Of a stretch of 33,348 nucleotides of DNA, positions 1 through 7,382 are shown piece by piece; position 1 is the first letter of the stretch, and each line of letters opens with the position of its first letter. Made by a program: the position numbers and the translations under genes. The stretch covers positions 1 to 33,348 of the IMG/VR virus record IMGVR_UViG_3300042861_000720; one strand, written 5' to 3'. The notes under the pieces are model-generated. The model did not search any database. It worked only from the letters and a program-made list of their open reading frames with translations, and had not been told where the DNA came from. The stretch is from a virus.

Positions 1-31
1 ACTACAAGTTGATCATTGGTCAACAACACAA

Positions 32-62
32 CTGTGAAAAGTGCTCGTACATGCTAGATTTA
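32..62 (+). promoter_or_regulatory. possible promoter upstream of the ParB-like gene
   Basis: TAGATTTA at 55-62 matches the Bacteroidota -7 box TAnnTTTG except at the last base. The expected -33 region 20 bases upstream holds only CTG at 32-34 where TTG would be expected. It lies 32 bases ahead of the ATG at 95. Such boxes are frequent in AT-rich DNA, so this rests on position as much as on sequence. Confidence 0.25.
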
Positions 63-94
63 TAAACAAATTAATAATTAAAAACACAGAACAC

Positions 95-850
95 ATGAAA
101 AAAACATTGGAAATTAAAACATTAAAAACTACAGGAAATAAAGGATTTTCTGTATTAGCTGGAATCAATAGAGTTATTGTTCCTAGTCACGTTACAAAAT
201 TAGCAAACTCATTAGAAAAAATGGGAGTTGTAAGACCTGTTGTTGTATCAACAATTGATTTTGTTGATGGGAGTAAAAAAACATACATTATTGATGGACA
301 ACATTTGTATCATGCTTTAATAAGAATGGGTTGGGATGTTCCTTATACAGAAATATCAATTAAAAATTCTGTTGATTTAGCTGAACATTTAGCATTATTA
401 AATGCTAGCTCTAAATCATGGAGTATGAAAGATTACATCACTGTATGGGCTAATGTTAATAAAGACTACGTTAAATTGAATAAATATTTTAATACATATG
501 ATATTGAGCTTAATCAATTATCTGAAATATTAATGAATAATTCTTGTATAGCACGTTCAGGTGGTAATAATGTTATATCTAAAAATATTAAAAGAGGTGA
601 GTTTACTATTGATGATGAAAAACGTGCTGTTTATCTTCTTAATTGTGTAACTGATGCTCTTAAAATAGTTCCTAGAATGGATAGACTTAGTAATAAACTC
701 TTTATTGCTAGCTATGTTAGTTTTATTAATACTTGTGTAAAATATGATCATGCACAGTTTATGTCTAGTTTAAAGTTACACAAAGACAAGTTTAAACTTT
801 CTACACAAGATGAAGAAGAATTCAAAAAACTATTAAAATCAATATCATGA
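95..850 (+). CDS. ParB-like nuclease-domain protein
   Basis: The 251-residue protein has a ParB/Srx-type N-terminal domain: a VPSHVTKLANSLEKMG helix, then RPVVVS and IIDGQHLYHAL, with the DGQH signature at about residues 67-70. ParB-type domains bind DNA or act as CTP-dependent switches or nucleases; phage versions are often regulators, and which role applies here is not visible. The lysine-rich C-terminal half has no domain I recognise. The ATG at 95 is preferred over the in-frame GTG at 41 because the extension is unconserved-looking and 95 has the usual A-rich leader. The next gene overlaps its stop as ATGA, so the two are probably translationally coupled. Confidence 0.7.
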   Translation: MKKTLEIKTLKTTGNKGFSVLAGINRVIVPSHVTKLANSLEKMGVVRPVVVSTIDFVDGSKKTYIIDGQHLYHALIRMGWDVPYTEISIKNSVDLAEHLALLNASSKSWSMKDYITVWANVNKDYVKLNKYFNTYDIELNQLSEILMNNSCIARSGGNNVISKNIKRGEFTIDDEKRAVYLLNCVTDALKIVPRMDRLSNKLFIASYVSFINTCVKYDHAQFMSSLKLHKDKFKLSTQDEEEFKKLLKSIS

Positions 851-993
851 AAACAGTAGAAATGCAACCAACACAATTTCATCAATTCAAACAAAAAGCT
901 AATGATATTAGACTATGGTTTGATTATAGAATAACAAACAGCATTGTATATGTTACAGCTGATGAATATAGATTAGAACAATTGGGTTATTAA
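847..993 (+). CDS. small conserved-type phage protein, 48 aa
   Basis: This 48-residue reading frame begins at the ATG that overlaps the TGA of the ParB-like gene. The protein (MKTVEMQPTQFHQFKQKAND...YVTADEYRLEQLGY) reads like a helix followed by a short strand-helix unit and ends just before a strong terminator, so the pair probably forms the end of one transcript. I recognise no domain. Confidence 0.55.
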   Translation: MKTVEMQPTQFHQFKQKANDIRLWFDYRITNSIVYVTADEYRLEQLGY

Positions 994-1021
994 AAAATAA
1001 GTTATTAATTTGTTTGTAATT

Positions 1022-1050
1022 AGCCCTAAGCAATTAGGGCTTTTTATTTT
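1022..1050 (+). terminator. rho-independent terminator with GCAA tetraloop
   Basis: AGCCCTAA (1022-1029) pairs perfectly with TTAGGGCT (1034-1041) around a GCAA loop, a stable GNRA tetraloop. The stem is followed by a T-rich tail at 1041-1050. It closes the ParB-like unit and lies 14 bases upstream of the next start codon, so the downstream gene needs its own promoter or read-through. Confidence 0.85.
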
Positions 1051-1063
1051 AATATTATTTATT

Positions 1064-1249
1064 ATGGAAAAATATTTATTCTGTTATTATACAGAGATTA
1101 ATGATGAATGTAAAGATTTAGAAAAGATAATTGAAGCTGTTAATTTTAAAGAAGCTGTAATTGAGTTTGATAACACTACAGTGTATAAGAAAATAACTAG
1201 TGCTAGTGAAATTATAAATTTTAACTTTACACCAGATTTTACAAACTAA
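1064..1249 (+). CDS. hypothetical protein, 61 aa
   Basis: The start at 1064 (MEKYLFCYYTEIND...) is chosen because an upstream in-frame TTG at 1010 would put the coding start inside the terminator hairpin. The 61-residue acidic protein contains CYYTEINDECKDLEKIIEAVNFKEAVIEF, which looks like a small alpha/beta fold. No family is recognised. The following gene starts 12 bases after its stop. Confidence 0.5.
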   Translation: MEKYLFCYYTEINDECKDLEKIIEAVNFKEAVIEFDNTTVYKKITSASEIINFNFTPDFTN

Positions 1250-1261
1250 AAACCAAAAATT

Positions 1262-1528
1262 ATGAAAAAATTATTATTATCAGCTATTATAGTAATGGCT
1301 ATGTCTTGTTCATCTAATAGTGATGATACTCAAACAGTTGCAGAAGATTGTAATTGTGATAGAGTGGTTGAAGCTACAACTTTTAATGTAGTGGGTACTC
1401 CACAAAACCCTGCAATTAATTATTACACTGCTTATACAACAATTAATGATTGTACAGGTGTACAAAGAGAAAGAAATCACACAACAACAGTGGCTTCAGA
1501 AATTCCTAAAGTAGGACAATGTAGATGA
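1262..1528 (+). CDS. small surface lipoprotein
   Basis: The 88-residue protein starts with a type II signal peptide: MKK, hydrophobic LLLSAIIVMAM, then a lipobox ending at Cys16. The mature N-terminus is CSSNSDD; in Bacteroidota a serine/acidic stretch right after the lipidated cysteine is the known lipoprotein export signal that sends the protein to the outer face of the outer membrane. The rest (about 70 residues) has four more cysteines (CNC, C, C) and no recognised domain. A phage-encoded surface lipoprotein suggests receptor masking or superinfection exclusion, which is inference. It is followed after one base by a gene for a secreted protein. Confidence 0.7.
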   Translation: MKKLLLSAIIVMAMSCSSNSDDTQTVAEDCNCDRVVEATTFNVVGTPQNPAINYYTAYTTINDCTGVQRERNHTTTVASEIPKVGQCR

Positions 1529-1529
1529 T

Positions 1530-1904
1530 ATGAAAAAAATATTATTATTAATGTTATTGTGTAGCACAATAACATTTGCTCAAGAAAAATTTGTTAGAAA
1601 ATATGTTTCTATGATTGTAACTTCTGATTTTGTAACATCAGAGTCTCAAGAAGCTGATGTAACTGTTGTATTTAATGCTAGTGGAAAAAGAAAAATTATT
1701 TTTTATTTCTCTAATGGTAATAATAGAACTTATTATCAAATAGGAGGAGTTGTAGAAGGAAAAACAAATGGTGGAGAAGAATATCAATTTGTTAAATGTT
1801 TAGATGAAAAAGGAATAACAACATACATACAATTATTTGATACACTAGGATGTTTAAGAGTTATTATCTCTGAAGGATACAAAATTGAATTTTATACTTA
1901 TTAA
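1530..1904 (+). CDS. secreted or periplasmic protein, 124 aa
   Basis: The protein begins with a clear type I signal peptide (MKKILLLMLLCSTITFA, predicted cut after Ala17 before QEK). The remaining 107 residues look beta-rich (KYVSMIVTSDFVTSE, VVFNASGKRKIIFYF, YYQIGGVV) and carry no recognised domain. The start lies one base after the stop of the lipoprotein gene, so the two are probably co-translated and may act together at the cell envelope. Such exported proteins are unusual in the middle of small replication-region genes. Confidence 0.6.
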   Translation: MKKILLLMLLCSTITFAQEKFVRKYVSMIVTSDFVTSESQEADVTVVFNASGKRKIIFYFSNGNNRTYYQIGGVVEGKTNGGEEYQFVKCLDEKGITTYIQLFDTLGCLRVIISEGYKIEFYTY

Positions 1905-1906
1905 TT

Positions 1907-2209
1907 ATGTTCTCAATAGGTGATAAAGTTGTATGTATTAATGCAGCAATGAATTTACATACAATAGCTGAATTAAGAAAAGATATGCCACAGTGGGTGA
2001 AAGAAGGAGAGCAATACACAATAAGAGGATTTCATGATAATGATGGAATTGTTACAGGTGTATTGCTTGAAGAACTTCATAACCCACCAAGGTGGTTTCA
2101 GTTGATTAATAAGTTTCAAGAGCCTGCATTTAAACTTGATAGATTTAGAAAGCTAGAAGAAACAACAAAAGAGATTAGTATTCATCAAGAAGAACTTATA
2201 ACATTATGA
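1907..2209 (+). CDS. conserved phage protein, 100 aa, SH3-like N-terminus
   Basis: The N-terminal half (FSIGDKVVCINA... VKEGEQYTIRGF...GIVTGVLLEEL) has the pattern of a small beta-barrel seen in many short phage and prophage proteins of Bacteroidota; the C-terminal part is helical and charged. Function is unknown. The next gene overlaps by four bases (ATGA). Confidence 0.6.
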   Translation: MFSIGDKVVCINAAMNLHTIAELRKDMPQWVKEGEQYTIRGFHDNDGIVTGVLLEELHNPPRWFQLINKFQEPAFKLDRFRKLEETTKEISIHQEELITL

Positions 2210-2376
2210 AAAAATACAACATAGAAATAAAAGAAACATTAAGTAGAATTGTAACTGTAAAAGCTAGTAATGAAGACTTTGCTGTAAGAATAGCTAGAGA
2301 TAGATATATAAATGAAGAAATAGTATTAGATAGTGGAGATTTTGTATCTGTTGAAATTAATAACATTGAACTATGA
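2206..2376 (+). CDS. DpnD/PcfM-like protein, 56 aa
   Basis: The whole 56-residue protein matches the pattern of the DpnD/PcfM C-terminal domain: IEIKETLSRIVTVKA at the start, an alanine/arginine helix (EDFAVRIARDRYINEE) and IVLDSGDFVSVEI at the end. The family is named after a small gene of the DpnII restriction locus and a conjugative-plasmid gene; its function is unknown. It overlaps both neighbours by four bases (ATGA), so it belongs to a translationally coupled string. Confidence 0.75.
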   Translation: MKKYNIEIKETLSRIVTVKASNEDFAVRIARDRYINEEIVLDSGDFVSVEINNIEL

Positions 2377-2645
2377 CACCTAAAGAAAAAGCACAACAAT
2401 TAATGCAAAAAATGGATGTAATTCATTATTTAAAATTAAGAGGAAGAAATAAGGATTCAAAAGGTCTTCCTGTTTCCATGTATAATGACCAAATCAAACA
2501 ATGTGCTCTTAATGCAGTTGATGAGATTATAAATTCTTTCAATCTTAATACTGGAACTGATATTGTAGGAAATGCAGTTATTAAATTTGCAATTAGAGAA
2601 GGAGATTATTGGGAACAAGTAAAAAAAGAAATACAACAATTATGA
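2373..2645 (+). CDS. conserved phage protein, 90 aa (KQCALNAVDEI family)
   Basis: The protein carries TPKEKAQQLMQKM at the N-terminus, IKQCALNAVDEIINSF in the middle and YWEQVKKEIQQL at the end, a layout I recognise from many small Bacteroidota phage proteins of unknown function. It is predicted to be mostly alpha-helical. Start and stop both sit in ATGA overlaps with the neighbouring genes. Confidence 0.65.
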   Translation: MTPKEKAQQLMQKMDVIHYLKLRGRNKDSKGLPVSMYNDQIKQCALNAVDEIINSFNLNTGTDIVGNAVIKFAIREGDYWEQVKKEIQQL

Positions 2646-2902
2646 CAAAGAAAGAAGAGGCTAAGTTATGCCACACAATAGCTGTATTAATATCACTTTT
2701 AGCTGATTATACAGATGATTTAACTCCTGGTGGTACAATCAGTAAAGAATTTAAAGAAAAGGCTTTAGAACTCATGCCATTAGCTGAAGCAATGCTTCAA
2801 GCTACATATAATGTAAAAGAAGTTAGCTCTTCTACATACATTACAGATTTAAGTAATAAAATAGATACAGTGATTAGACATAATTTTAAAACAATATTAT
2901 GA
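2642..2902 (+). CDS. hypothetical protein, 86 aa
   Basis: The start at 2642 (MTKKEEAKLCHTIAV...) overlaps the preceding stop as ATGA and is preferred over an upstream TTG at 2609. The protein is predicted helical, with a hydrophobic segment (HTIAVLISLLADY) too short and interrupted to call a membrane helix. No domain is recognised. Confidence 0.55.
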   Translation: MTKKEEAKLCHTIAVLISLLADYTDDLTPGGTISKEFKEKALELMPLAEAMLQATYNVKEVSSSTYITDLSNKIDTVIRHNFKTIL

Positions 2903-3150
2903 TATATAGAATAAAACAAATTAGTGAAAATGAATTTATTCCACAATGTGGAAGTTTATTAGAATGGATATTTGGTTCGATGGATGGAGTTGATAAAGAT
3001 TCTAGCTATACTTGGTATTCAATTGATTATCAAAAAAAATATTGTGTTGTGAATTCATTAGAAGAAGCAAGAGAGATTATTAAAAAGGATAAAGTAAGGA
3101 GAAATCCTAATAAATGTCCTAAAGGCTATCCTAAATATCATAAACCATGA
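2899..3150 (+). CDS. hypothetical protein, 83 aa
   Basis: The protein (MIYRIKQISENEFIPQCG...YTWYSIDYQKKYCVVNSLEEAREIIKKDK) looks like a small alpha/beta protein with a basic C-terminal tail (KVRRNPNKCPKGYPKYHKP). The pattern strand, strand, helix ('SLEEAREII') is common among phage accessory proteins. Function unknown; ATGA overlaps link it to both neighbours. Confidence 0.55.
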   Translation: MIYRIKQISENEFIPQCGSLLEWIFGSMDGVDKDSSYTWYSIDYQKKYCVVNSLEEAREIIKKDKVRRNPNKCPKGYPKYHKP

Positions 3151-3269
3151 AACTAATTTATATGCAAAGAACATTCCCTCTCTTACAATTTAGAGAATGG
3201 GATGAAATTAAAAATGCTGAGAATGTAAAAACATTAAATAATGAACAATACGTAATTATAGAGAAATGA
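3147..3269 (+). CDS. hypothetical protein, 40 aa
   Basis: A 40-codon frame (MKLIYMQRTFPLLQFREWDE...) fills the space between two genes exactly and overlaps each by four bases. That fit, and the lack of any other frame here, are the only evidence that it is real. No domain is recognised. Confidence 0.45.
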   Translation: MKLIYMQRTFPLLQFREWDEIKNAENVKTLNNEQYVIIEK

Positions 3270-3541
3270 TAACAACAGCAGAAGAACTTATATGGAAAGA
3301 AGATTTTATTTCAGATGGATGGACAAGTAGTTGGGAATTTGAAACTGTTAAAAAATTAATGATTGAATTTGCTAAATTACATGTACAAGAAGCATTAAAA
3401 AATGCTAATGAAAAGGTTGAAATACACTCAGACTCTGGAAGTAACTATCATCGTGAATTTGAAGAAGGAATTAGAAATAACACAATATGGGTTCCAGCTA
3501 ATTCAATTTTAAACGCTTATCCATTAGAAAATATAAAATAA
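3266..3541 (+). CDS. conserved phage protein, 91 aa (NSILNAYPLENIK family)
   Basis: The protein begins TAEELIWKEDF, has the helix MIEFAKLHVQEALKNANEKV and ends NSILNAYPLENIK. This three-part layout, with a variable middle, is shared by a large family of small Bacteroidota phage proteins; its function is unknown. It starts in an ATGA overlap and is followed after one base by the next gene. Confidence 0.65.
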   Translation: MITTAEELIWKEDFISDGWTSSWEFETVKKLMIEFAKLHVQEALKNANEKVEIHSDSGSNYHREFEEGIRNNTIWVPANSILNAYPLENIK

Positions 3542-3542
3542 A

Positions 3543-3950
3543 ATGTATTACTACGAATGTGAATTAGTTCTTAAGAGCTATATGCCTAAAACATTAGAGA
3601 AAGGAATGTTGTTTATTGAAGCTTCTGAAGAAGGAATTCAATTATTTGAATTAGACAGCATTCCTAGAAATGAAGAGAAATTTATTATTGATAATGGATC
3701 TCCTGTAGAATTATTTATTGTTGATGGAGATGATGTTATTGTAGAACCTCATGAAATAGGTTTTATAGATGAAGGAGGAGATTCAGGAAATTTATATCCT
3801 ATATCTATAGAAGAAATAAATTACATTCTTAATGAATGTGATGGGTGGCTTGAGTTAGAAATTATTGAAGACTTCTTTGATGAAGATGAGCAAATAGTTC
3901 CTAACTTTGTAGATGAGAAAGTTATAATTAGAATACGTACAGAAGAATAA
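3543..3950 (+). CDS. acidic hypothetical protein, 135 aa
   Basis: The protein is strongly acidic and predicted beta-rich (YYYECELVLKSYM..., KFIIDNGSPVELFIVDGDDVIVEPHEIG, WLELEIIEDFFDEDEQIV). It lies three bases ahead of the DNA polymerase gene. Acidic proteins next to replication genes are sometimes inhibitors or DNA mimics, but nothing specific supports that here. Confidence 0.5.
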   Translation: MYYYECELVLKSYMPKTLEKGMLFIEASEEGIQLFELDSIPRNEEKFIIDNGSPVELFIVDGDDVIVEPHEIGFIDEGGDSGNLYPISIEEINYILNECDGWLELEIIEDFFDEDEQIVPNFVDEKVIIRIRTEE

Positions 3951-3953
3951 ATT

Positions 3954-5978
3954 ATGAATTATATAATAACAAAGAATAGAAGTTATTTTGAGAAAATAGG
4001 AGAATACAATTATTGTTCTCTTGAGGATATGATTCTTGGAGATGTAATAAGTTTTGACTCTGAAACAACTGGCTTGCAACCAAGAAATTGTGACATATTT
4101 TGTGTTCAACTAGGAACAGGAGATAACAACTATATCATTGTTATGTATAATGATGATTATGAATTTAAAGATGTTGTTCCCTATATTACTGGTAAGACAC
4201 TAATAGGTCATAACATATTGTTCGATTTAGGTTTTATGTATAAGCATTCATTCTATCCTGAGAAAGTTTATGATACAATGCTTGCTAGTAAAATATTGTA
4301 TAATGGAGCAGAAGATAAAGATAATTATTCTCTTCCTTATACACATGATTTTGGTGCTGTAATGAAAAGAGAGCTAGGAGTTGTGTATGATAAAACTGAT
4401 CAAAAGAATATACATTTAGTAAAGCTTAGTCAACCAAGTACAATAGAGTATTCATTTAATGATGTTGACAGACTTATAGAATTACATAATGTTCTTTTAG
4501 ATAAAATTGATTCTGGAGGGTTTACAGACACTTATAATTTGCATTGTAGATATATTAGAGCTTTAGCTTATATGGAGCAATGTGGTCTTCCTATTAGCTC
4601 TGAAGCATGGAAGAATAAAATGATTGAAGATGTAGAAAATAGCTTAAAATGGAAACAAGTAATTGAAGAGTATATTTATGACCATATTCCACAATATGCA
4701 GATAGACAAATTGATATGTTTGATGAGAGAAAAAGAATAAATGTATCAATAAGCTCTCCATTACAAATGATTAAAGTGTTTAATGCTTTTAAGATTCCTA
4801 CAAAAGATAAAGATGGAAAAGATAGTATTAATGAATCTATTATATCTAAATCTAAACATGAGTTTGTAAAAATGTGGCTTAGTTTTCAAGAAGCTAATCA
4901 TAGAGTTACAACATTTGGAGAAACTATATACAAACAGATTGAAAATGAACGCTTGTATACTAATTTTAATCCAATGGTTGATACTGCTAGATTATCTACT
5001 AGAAAAGGAAATATTAATTTCTTAAACTTTCCTTCAGATAGTGTAACAAGAAATTGTTTTGTTGCTAATAAAGGAAATGTAATGGTGGTATGCGATTATT
5101 CAGGTCAAGAAACTGTAGTTGCTGCTGATTTATCAGGTGATAAAGCTATGACAGCCTCTGTTGTTAATGGAGATGATTTACATTGTGCTTTTGCTAGAGT
5201 GTTATTTCCTGAACTAGCTTCTCTTGATGATGAAACAATCATTAAAGAGCATAAAGATAAAAGACAAGCAGCTAAGAGTCCTAGATTTGCTTTCCAGTAT
5301 GGTGGATCTGCATATACAATACATCAAAATGAAGGAATTCCTCTTGATGAAGCATATAAGATAGAAAATGCTTTTAAAGAATTACATGCAGGATTATATG
5401 AATGGGGTGATAAAGTGTTTAATGTAGCTATTAAAAAAGGATATATTGAATCTGCTGATGGTTGGAAATTAGCTCTCCCTAAGTTTGATAAATACTTAGA
5501 ATATAAAGAAAAAGTAGAAGCTATTACAAAAGAACAATGGCAAATGTATAAACAAGGTAAGCTTGATTACAAAAAGAAATTTGATGAACAAGAAAAAGGA
5601 AGAAAATATGACTACATATATCCTATAGCTGTTAAGTATTACAAATCTAAGAAAACAGAGGTTAGTCAATTCTTTAAACTTAAATCAGAATATCAACGTT
5701 TATGCCTTAACAACCCTGTACAAGCTAGATCAGCACATCAACTAAAGCTAGCCACAAGTATATTATTTGATTGGATTATACAAAACAATTACATTAATCA
5801 AATTAAAATTGTAAATACAATTCATGATGAGATTGTATGTGAATGTCCTGAACATTTAAAAGACATTGCTAAAGAAGCTGTAGAGCAAGCAATGTTAACA
5901 GGAGGAAATCATTATTTAACTAACCTAAAAATTAAAGCTGATGCAAACTATGGAGAATCATGGGGTAAAGCAAAATAA
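3954..5978 (+). CDS. DNA polymerase I (family A) with 3'-5' exonuclease
   Basis: This is the replicative polymerase, 674 residues. The DnaQ-type exonuclease shows Exo I FDSETTGL (D35, E37), Exo II GHNILFDLGF (D91) and Exo III YSFND (Y166, D170). The polymerase domain shows motif A CDYSGQE (D381, E386), motif B R437-QAA-K441-...-F445-...-YG (449-450) and motif C IHDEIVCE (H624, D625, E626). DYSGQE resembles the T7-type DxSGxE more than the bacterial DYSQIE. F445 sits at the position that decides sugar discrimination (Phe in E. coli, Tyr in T7). The protein has no 5' nuclease domain; that activity is encoded separately at 27669-28502. The start at 3954 follows ATT and the usual A/T-rich leader. 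Confidence 0.95.
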   Translation: MNYIITKNRSYFEKIGEYNYCSLEDMILGDVISFDSETTGLQPRNCDIFCVQLGTGDNNYIIVMYNDDYEFKDVVPYITGKTLIGHNILFDLGFMYKHSFYPEKVYDTMLASKILYNGAEDKDNYSLPYTHDFGAVMKRELGVVYDKTDQKNIHLVKLSQPSTIEYSFNDVDRLIELHNVLLDKIDSGGFTDTYNLHCRYIRALAYMEQCGLPISSEAWKNKMIEDVENSLKWKQVIEEYIYDHIPQYADRQIDMFDERKRINVSISSPLQMIKVFNAFKIPTKDKDGKDSINESIISKSKHEFVKMWLSFQEANHRVTTFGETIYKQIENERLYTNFNPMVDTARLSTRKGNINFLNFPSDSVTRNCFVANKGNVMVVCDYSGQETVVAADLSGDKAMTASVVNGDDLHCAFARVLFPELASLDDETIIKEHKDKRQAAKSPRFAFQYGGSAYTIHQNEGIPLDEAYKIENAFKELHAGLYEWGDKVFNVAIKKGYIESADGWKLALPKFDKYLEYKEKVEAITKEQWQMYKQGKLDYKKKFDEQEKGRKYDYIYPIAVKYYKSKKTEVSQFFKLKSEYQRLCLNNPVQARSAHQLKLATSILFDWIIQNNYINQIKIVNTIHDEIVCECPEHLKDIAKEAVEQAMLTGGNHYLTNLKIKADANYGESWGKAK

Positions 5979-5980
5979 TA

Positions 5981-6165
5981 TTACATATTATTAGAAATAA
6001 TCTTTTTTATGTAAAATAAAAGATTATATTAATATAAGTTTTTAAAATTAAAAAAGCATTGTAATAGTTTTAAATTAAAAAATAATTCAGAATGCTTGAA
6101 AGACCCGAAACTTAAAAAAGTAGTGAAGCTGTAAATTATTTTTCTTATATTAATATAATATGTAA
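5981..6165 (+). other. nested inverted-repeat element: candidate structured RNA or replication origin
   Basis: The 209-base gap behind the polymerase gene holds no gene but is full of complementary segments. ATTATATTAATATAAG (6023-6038) is an exact inverted copy of 6144-6159, and each contains the 14-base palindrome TTATATTAATATAA. TTACATATTAT (5981-5991) is complementary to 6155-6165. A local hairpin is possible at 5997-6006/6018-6027 (10 bp). Inside, AAAAATAATT (6078-6087) pairs with 6134-6143, continued by CAG/CTG (6088-6090 with 6129-6131) past a two-base bulge, and AAGCATT (6054-6060) pairs with 6091-6097, giving a pseudoknot-like crossing. The centre (6088-6131) is richer in G and C than the flanks. 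I match it to no known RNA family. Confidence 0.45.
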
Positions 6166-6187
6166 AAATTTAATTAATTATTTAATA

Positions 6188-6445
6188 ATGGAAAAAATAA
6201 CAAGAGAAAATATAGAAAGACATTTATTAGAATATCAATTATCTATGGTGGATAAAACATTAATGGATACTATGGATGATGATAAATGGTGGTTTAATAT
6301 TACTATGACACAAGAACAACATAATGAATTTAGAAATTATGCTGTTAAGCTCATTAGAAAAACATTTAGATGTAATAAAGCTAATGGAGAGAAAACTTTT
6401 GATTGGTTTAATGGAAATTTTGGACTGAGAATTAAAAACAAATAA
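6188..6445 (+). CDS. conserved phage protein, 85 aa
   Basis: The protein (ITRENIERHLLEYQLSMVDKTL...DKWWFNITMTQEQHNEFRNYAVKLIRKTFRCNK...FDWFNGNFGLRIKN) follows a pattern I know from many small Bacteroidota phage proteins: N-terminal helix, aromatic turn, a helix rich in charges and a C-terminal FGLRIKN. Function unknown. It is the first gene after the 5981-6165 element and could be controlled by it. Confidence 0.65.
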   Translation: MEKITRENIERHLLEYQLSMVDKTLMDTMDDDKWWFNITMTQEQHNEFRNYAVKLIRKTFRCNKANGEKTFDWFNGNFGLRIKNK

Positions 6446-6447
6446 TT

Positions 6448-6837
6448 ATGGAAAATAATTTAAACTATTTATTTATACCTTACAAACAAGCATTAGCTTT
6501 AAAAGAATTAGGATTTGATGAACCTTGTTTTGTATATTGGGTTTATAATAGAGTAGAAATAACATTTTCAACATCTCATAATAAAAGTGGATGGTCTATG
6601 ATTGGATTTAAAAACAATCAAATGGATAAAAAAGCTGGTTTATGTACAGCACCAACATTCTCACAAGCATTTAGATGGTTTAGAGAGAAGTATAAAAAAG
6701 TGGATTATCCTGAATTTGATTACGATGAACAAAAATGGTATTGTCATTCTAATTATCAATCTCGTATATTGTTTGATACCTACGAAGAAGCAGAACTTGA
6801 ATGTCTTAAAAAATTAATAGAAATAGTAAAAGAATGA
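6448..6837 (+). CDS. conserved phage protein, 129 aa (IPYKQALALKELGFDEPC family)
   Basis: The N-terminus LFIPYKQALALKELGFDEPCFVYW, the central APTFSQAFRWFREKY and the C-terminal FDTYEEAELECLKKLIEIVK form the signature of a widespread Bacteroidota phage and prophage family of unknown function. The AFRWFREKY segment is usually the best conserved part. The gene lies two bases after its upstream neighbour and overlaps the next by four. Confidence 0.7.
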   Translation: MENNLNYLFIPYKQALALKELGFDEPCFVYWVYNRVEITFSTSHNKSGWSMIGFKNNQMDKKAGLCTAPTFSQAFRWFREKYKKVDYPEFDYDEQKWYCHSNYQSRILFDTYEEAELECLKKLIEIVKE

Positions 6838-7052
6838 ATTTAAATACAGCTATTTACAATAGAATACTGGAGCCTAAATATCTTAAACTCTATCATCTAA
6901 TAGAATCTTTTAATAGTACAAAAATAATAAGATTTAAAGAAGACTATAGAAAAGATATTGTACAAATTATTAGTGACATAATTGTCATTAAAGAGAAATA
7001 TAAAATACCATATTCAGAAGATTTAACATTATTAGAAAAATATAAATCATGA
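6834..7052 (+). CDS. hypothetical protein, 72 aa
   Basis: The protein is predicted to be all helical (TAIYNRILEPKYLKLYHLIESF...RKDIVQIISDIIVIKEKY). No family is recognised. ATGA overlaps on both sides place it in a coupled set with the neighbouring genes. Confidence 0.5.
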   Translation: MNLNTAIYNRILEPKYLKLYHLIESFNSTKIIRFKEDYRKDIVQIISDIIVIKEKYKIPYSEDLTLLEKYKS

Positions 7053-7165
7053 AACAAAAAAATATAGAAGAATTAGATTTTACAAAAACAAGGTTTAAAG
7101 TTGTATTAAAAGTTTTATTAATAACAGTAACAGTTATATTTATAATTGATTACATAACTATTTAA
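7049..7165 (+). CDS. small single-span membrane protein, 38 aa
   Basis: The 38-residue product has a charged N-terminus (MKQKNIEELDFTKTRFK) followed by a hydrophobic run of about 20 residues (VVLKVLLITVTVIFIIDYIT), long enough for one membrane span. With positive charges before the span, the N-terminus is expected in the cytoplasm. Start overlaps the previous stop as ATGA. Function unknown. Confidence 0.5.
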   Translation: MKQKNIEELDFTKTRFKVVLKVLLITVTVIFIIDYITI

Positions 7166-7169
7166 AATT

Positions 7170-7382
7170 ATGAAAAGAAGTATTAACTTTGAAGACTTAT
7201 TTGATTGGGAGGTTGAATCAGACAGACATTATATTATGCTCTTAGAGAGACATAGACAAGAAGAATATGAATTTCAACAATGGGAAGAGGAAGAAAGAAA
7301 GAAAAGACTTCCTGCAATAATACAAGTATTAATACCAACAAAAGAAACATATGAAACTAAATCTTACTCCTTGGCATTATGA
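7170..7382 (+). CDS. hypothetical protein, 70 aa
   Basis: The N-terminal 50 residues are highly charged with a helical EEYEFQQWEEEERKKRLP segment. Its last 32 bases overlap the start of the next gene in another frame, a longer overlap than elsewhere in the window, which could mean that the C-terminus has shifted or that the downstream start is later. No family recognised. Confidence 0.45.
   Translation: MKRSINFEDLFDWEVESDRHYIMLLERHRQEEYEFQQWEEEERKKRLPAIIQVLIPTKETYETKSYSLAL

Noticed and set aside
41-94. A GTG-initiated extension of the ParB-like protein.
   Set aside because: The 18 extra residues do not resemble the family, and the ATG at 95 has the usual A-rich leader.
5979-6187. A tRNA or known riboswitch in the gap behind the polymerase.
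   Set aside because: No cloverleaf, CCA end or T-loop sequence is present, and the G+C-richer centre does not match the preQ1 or other riboswitch cores I compared from memory.
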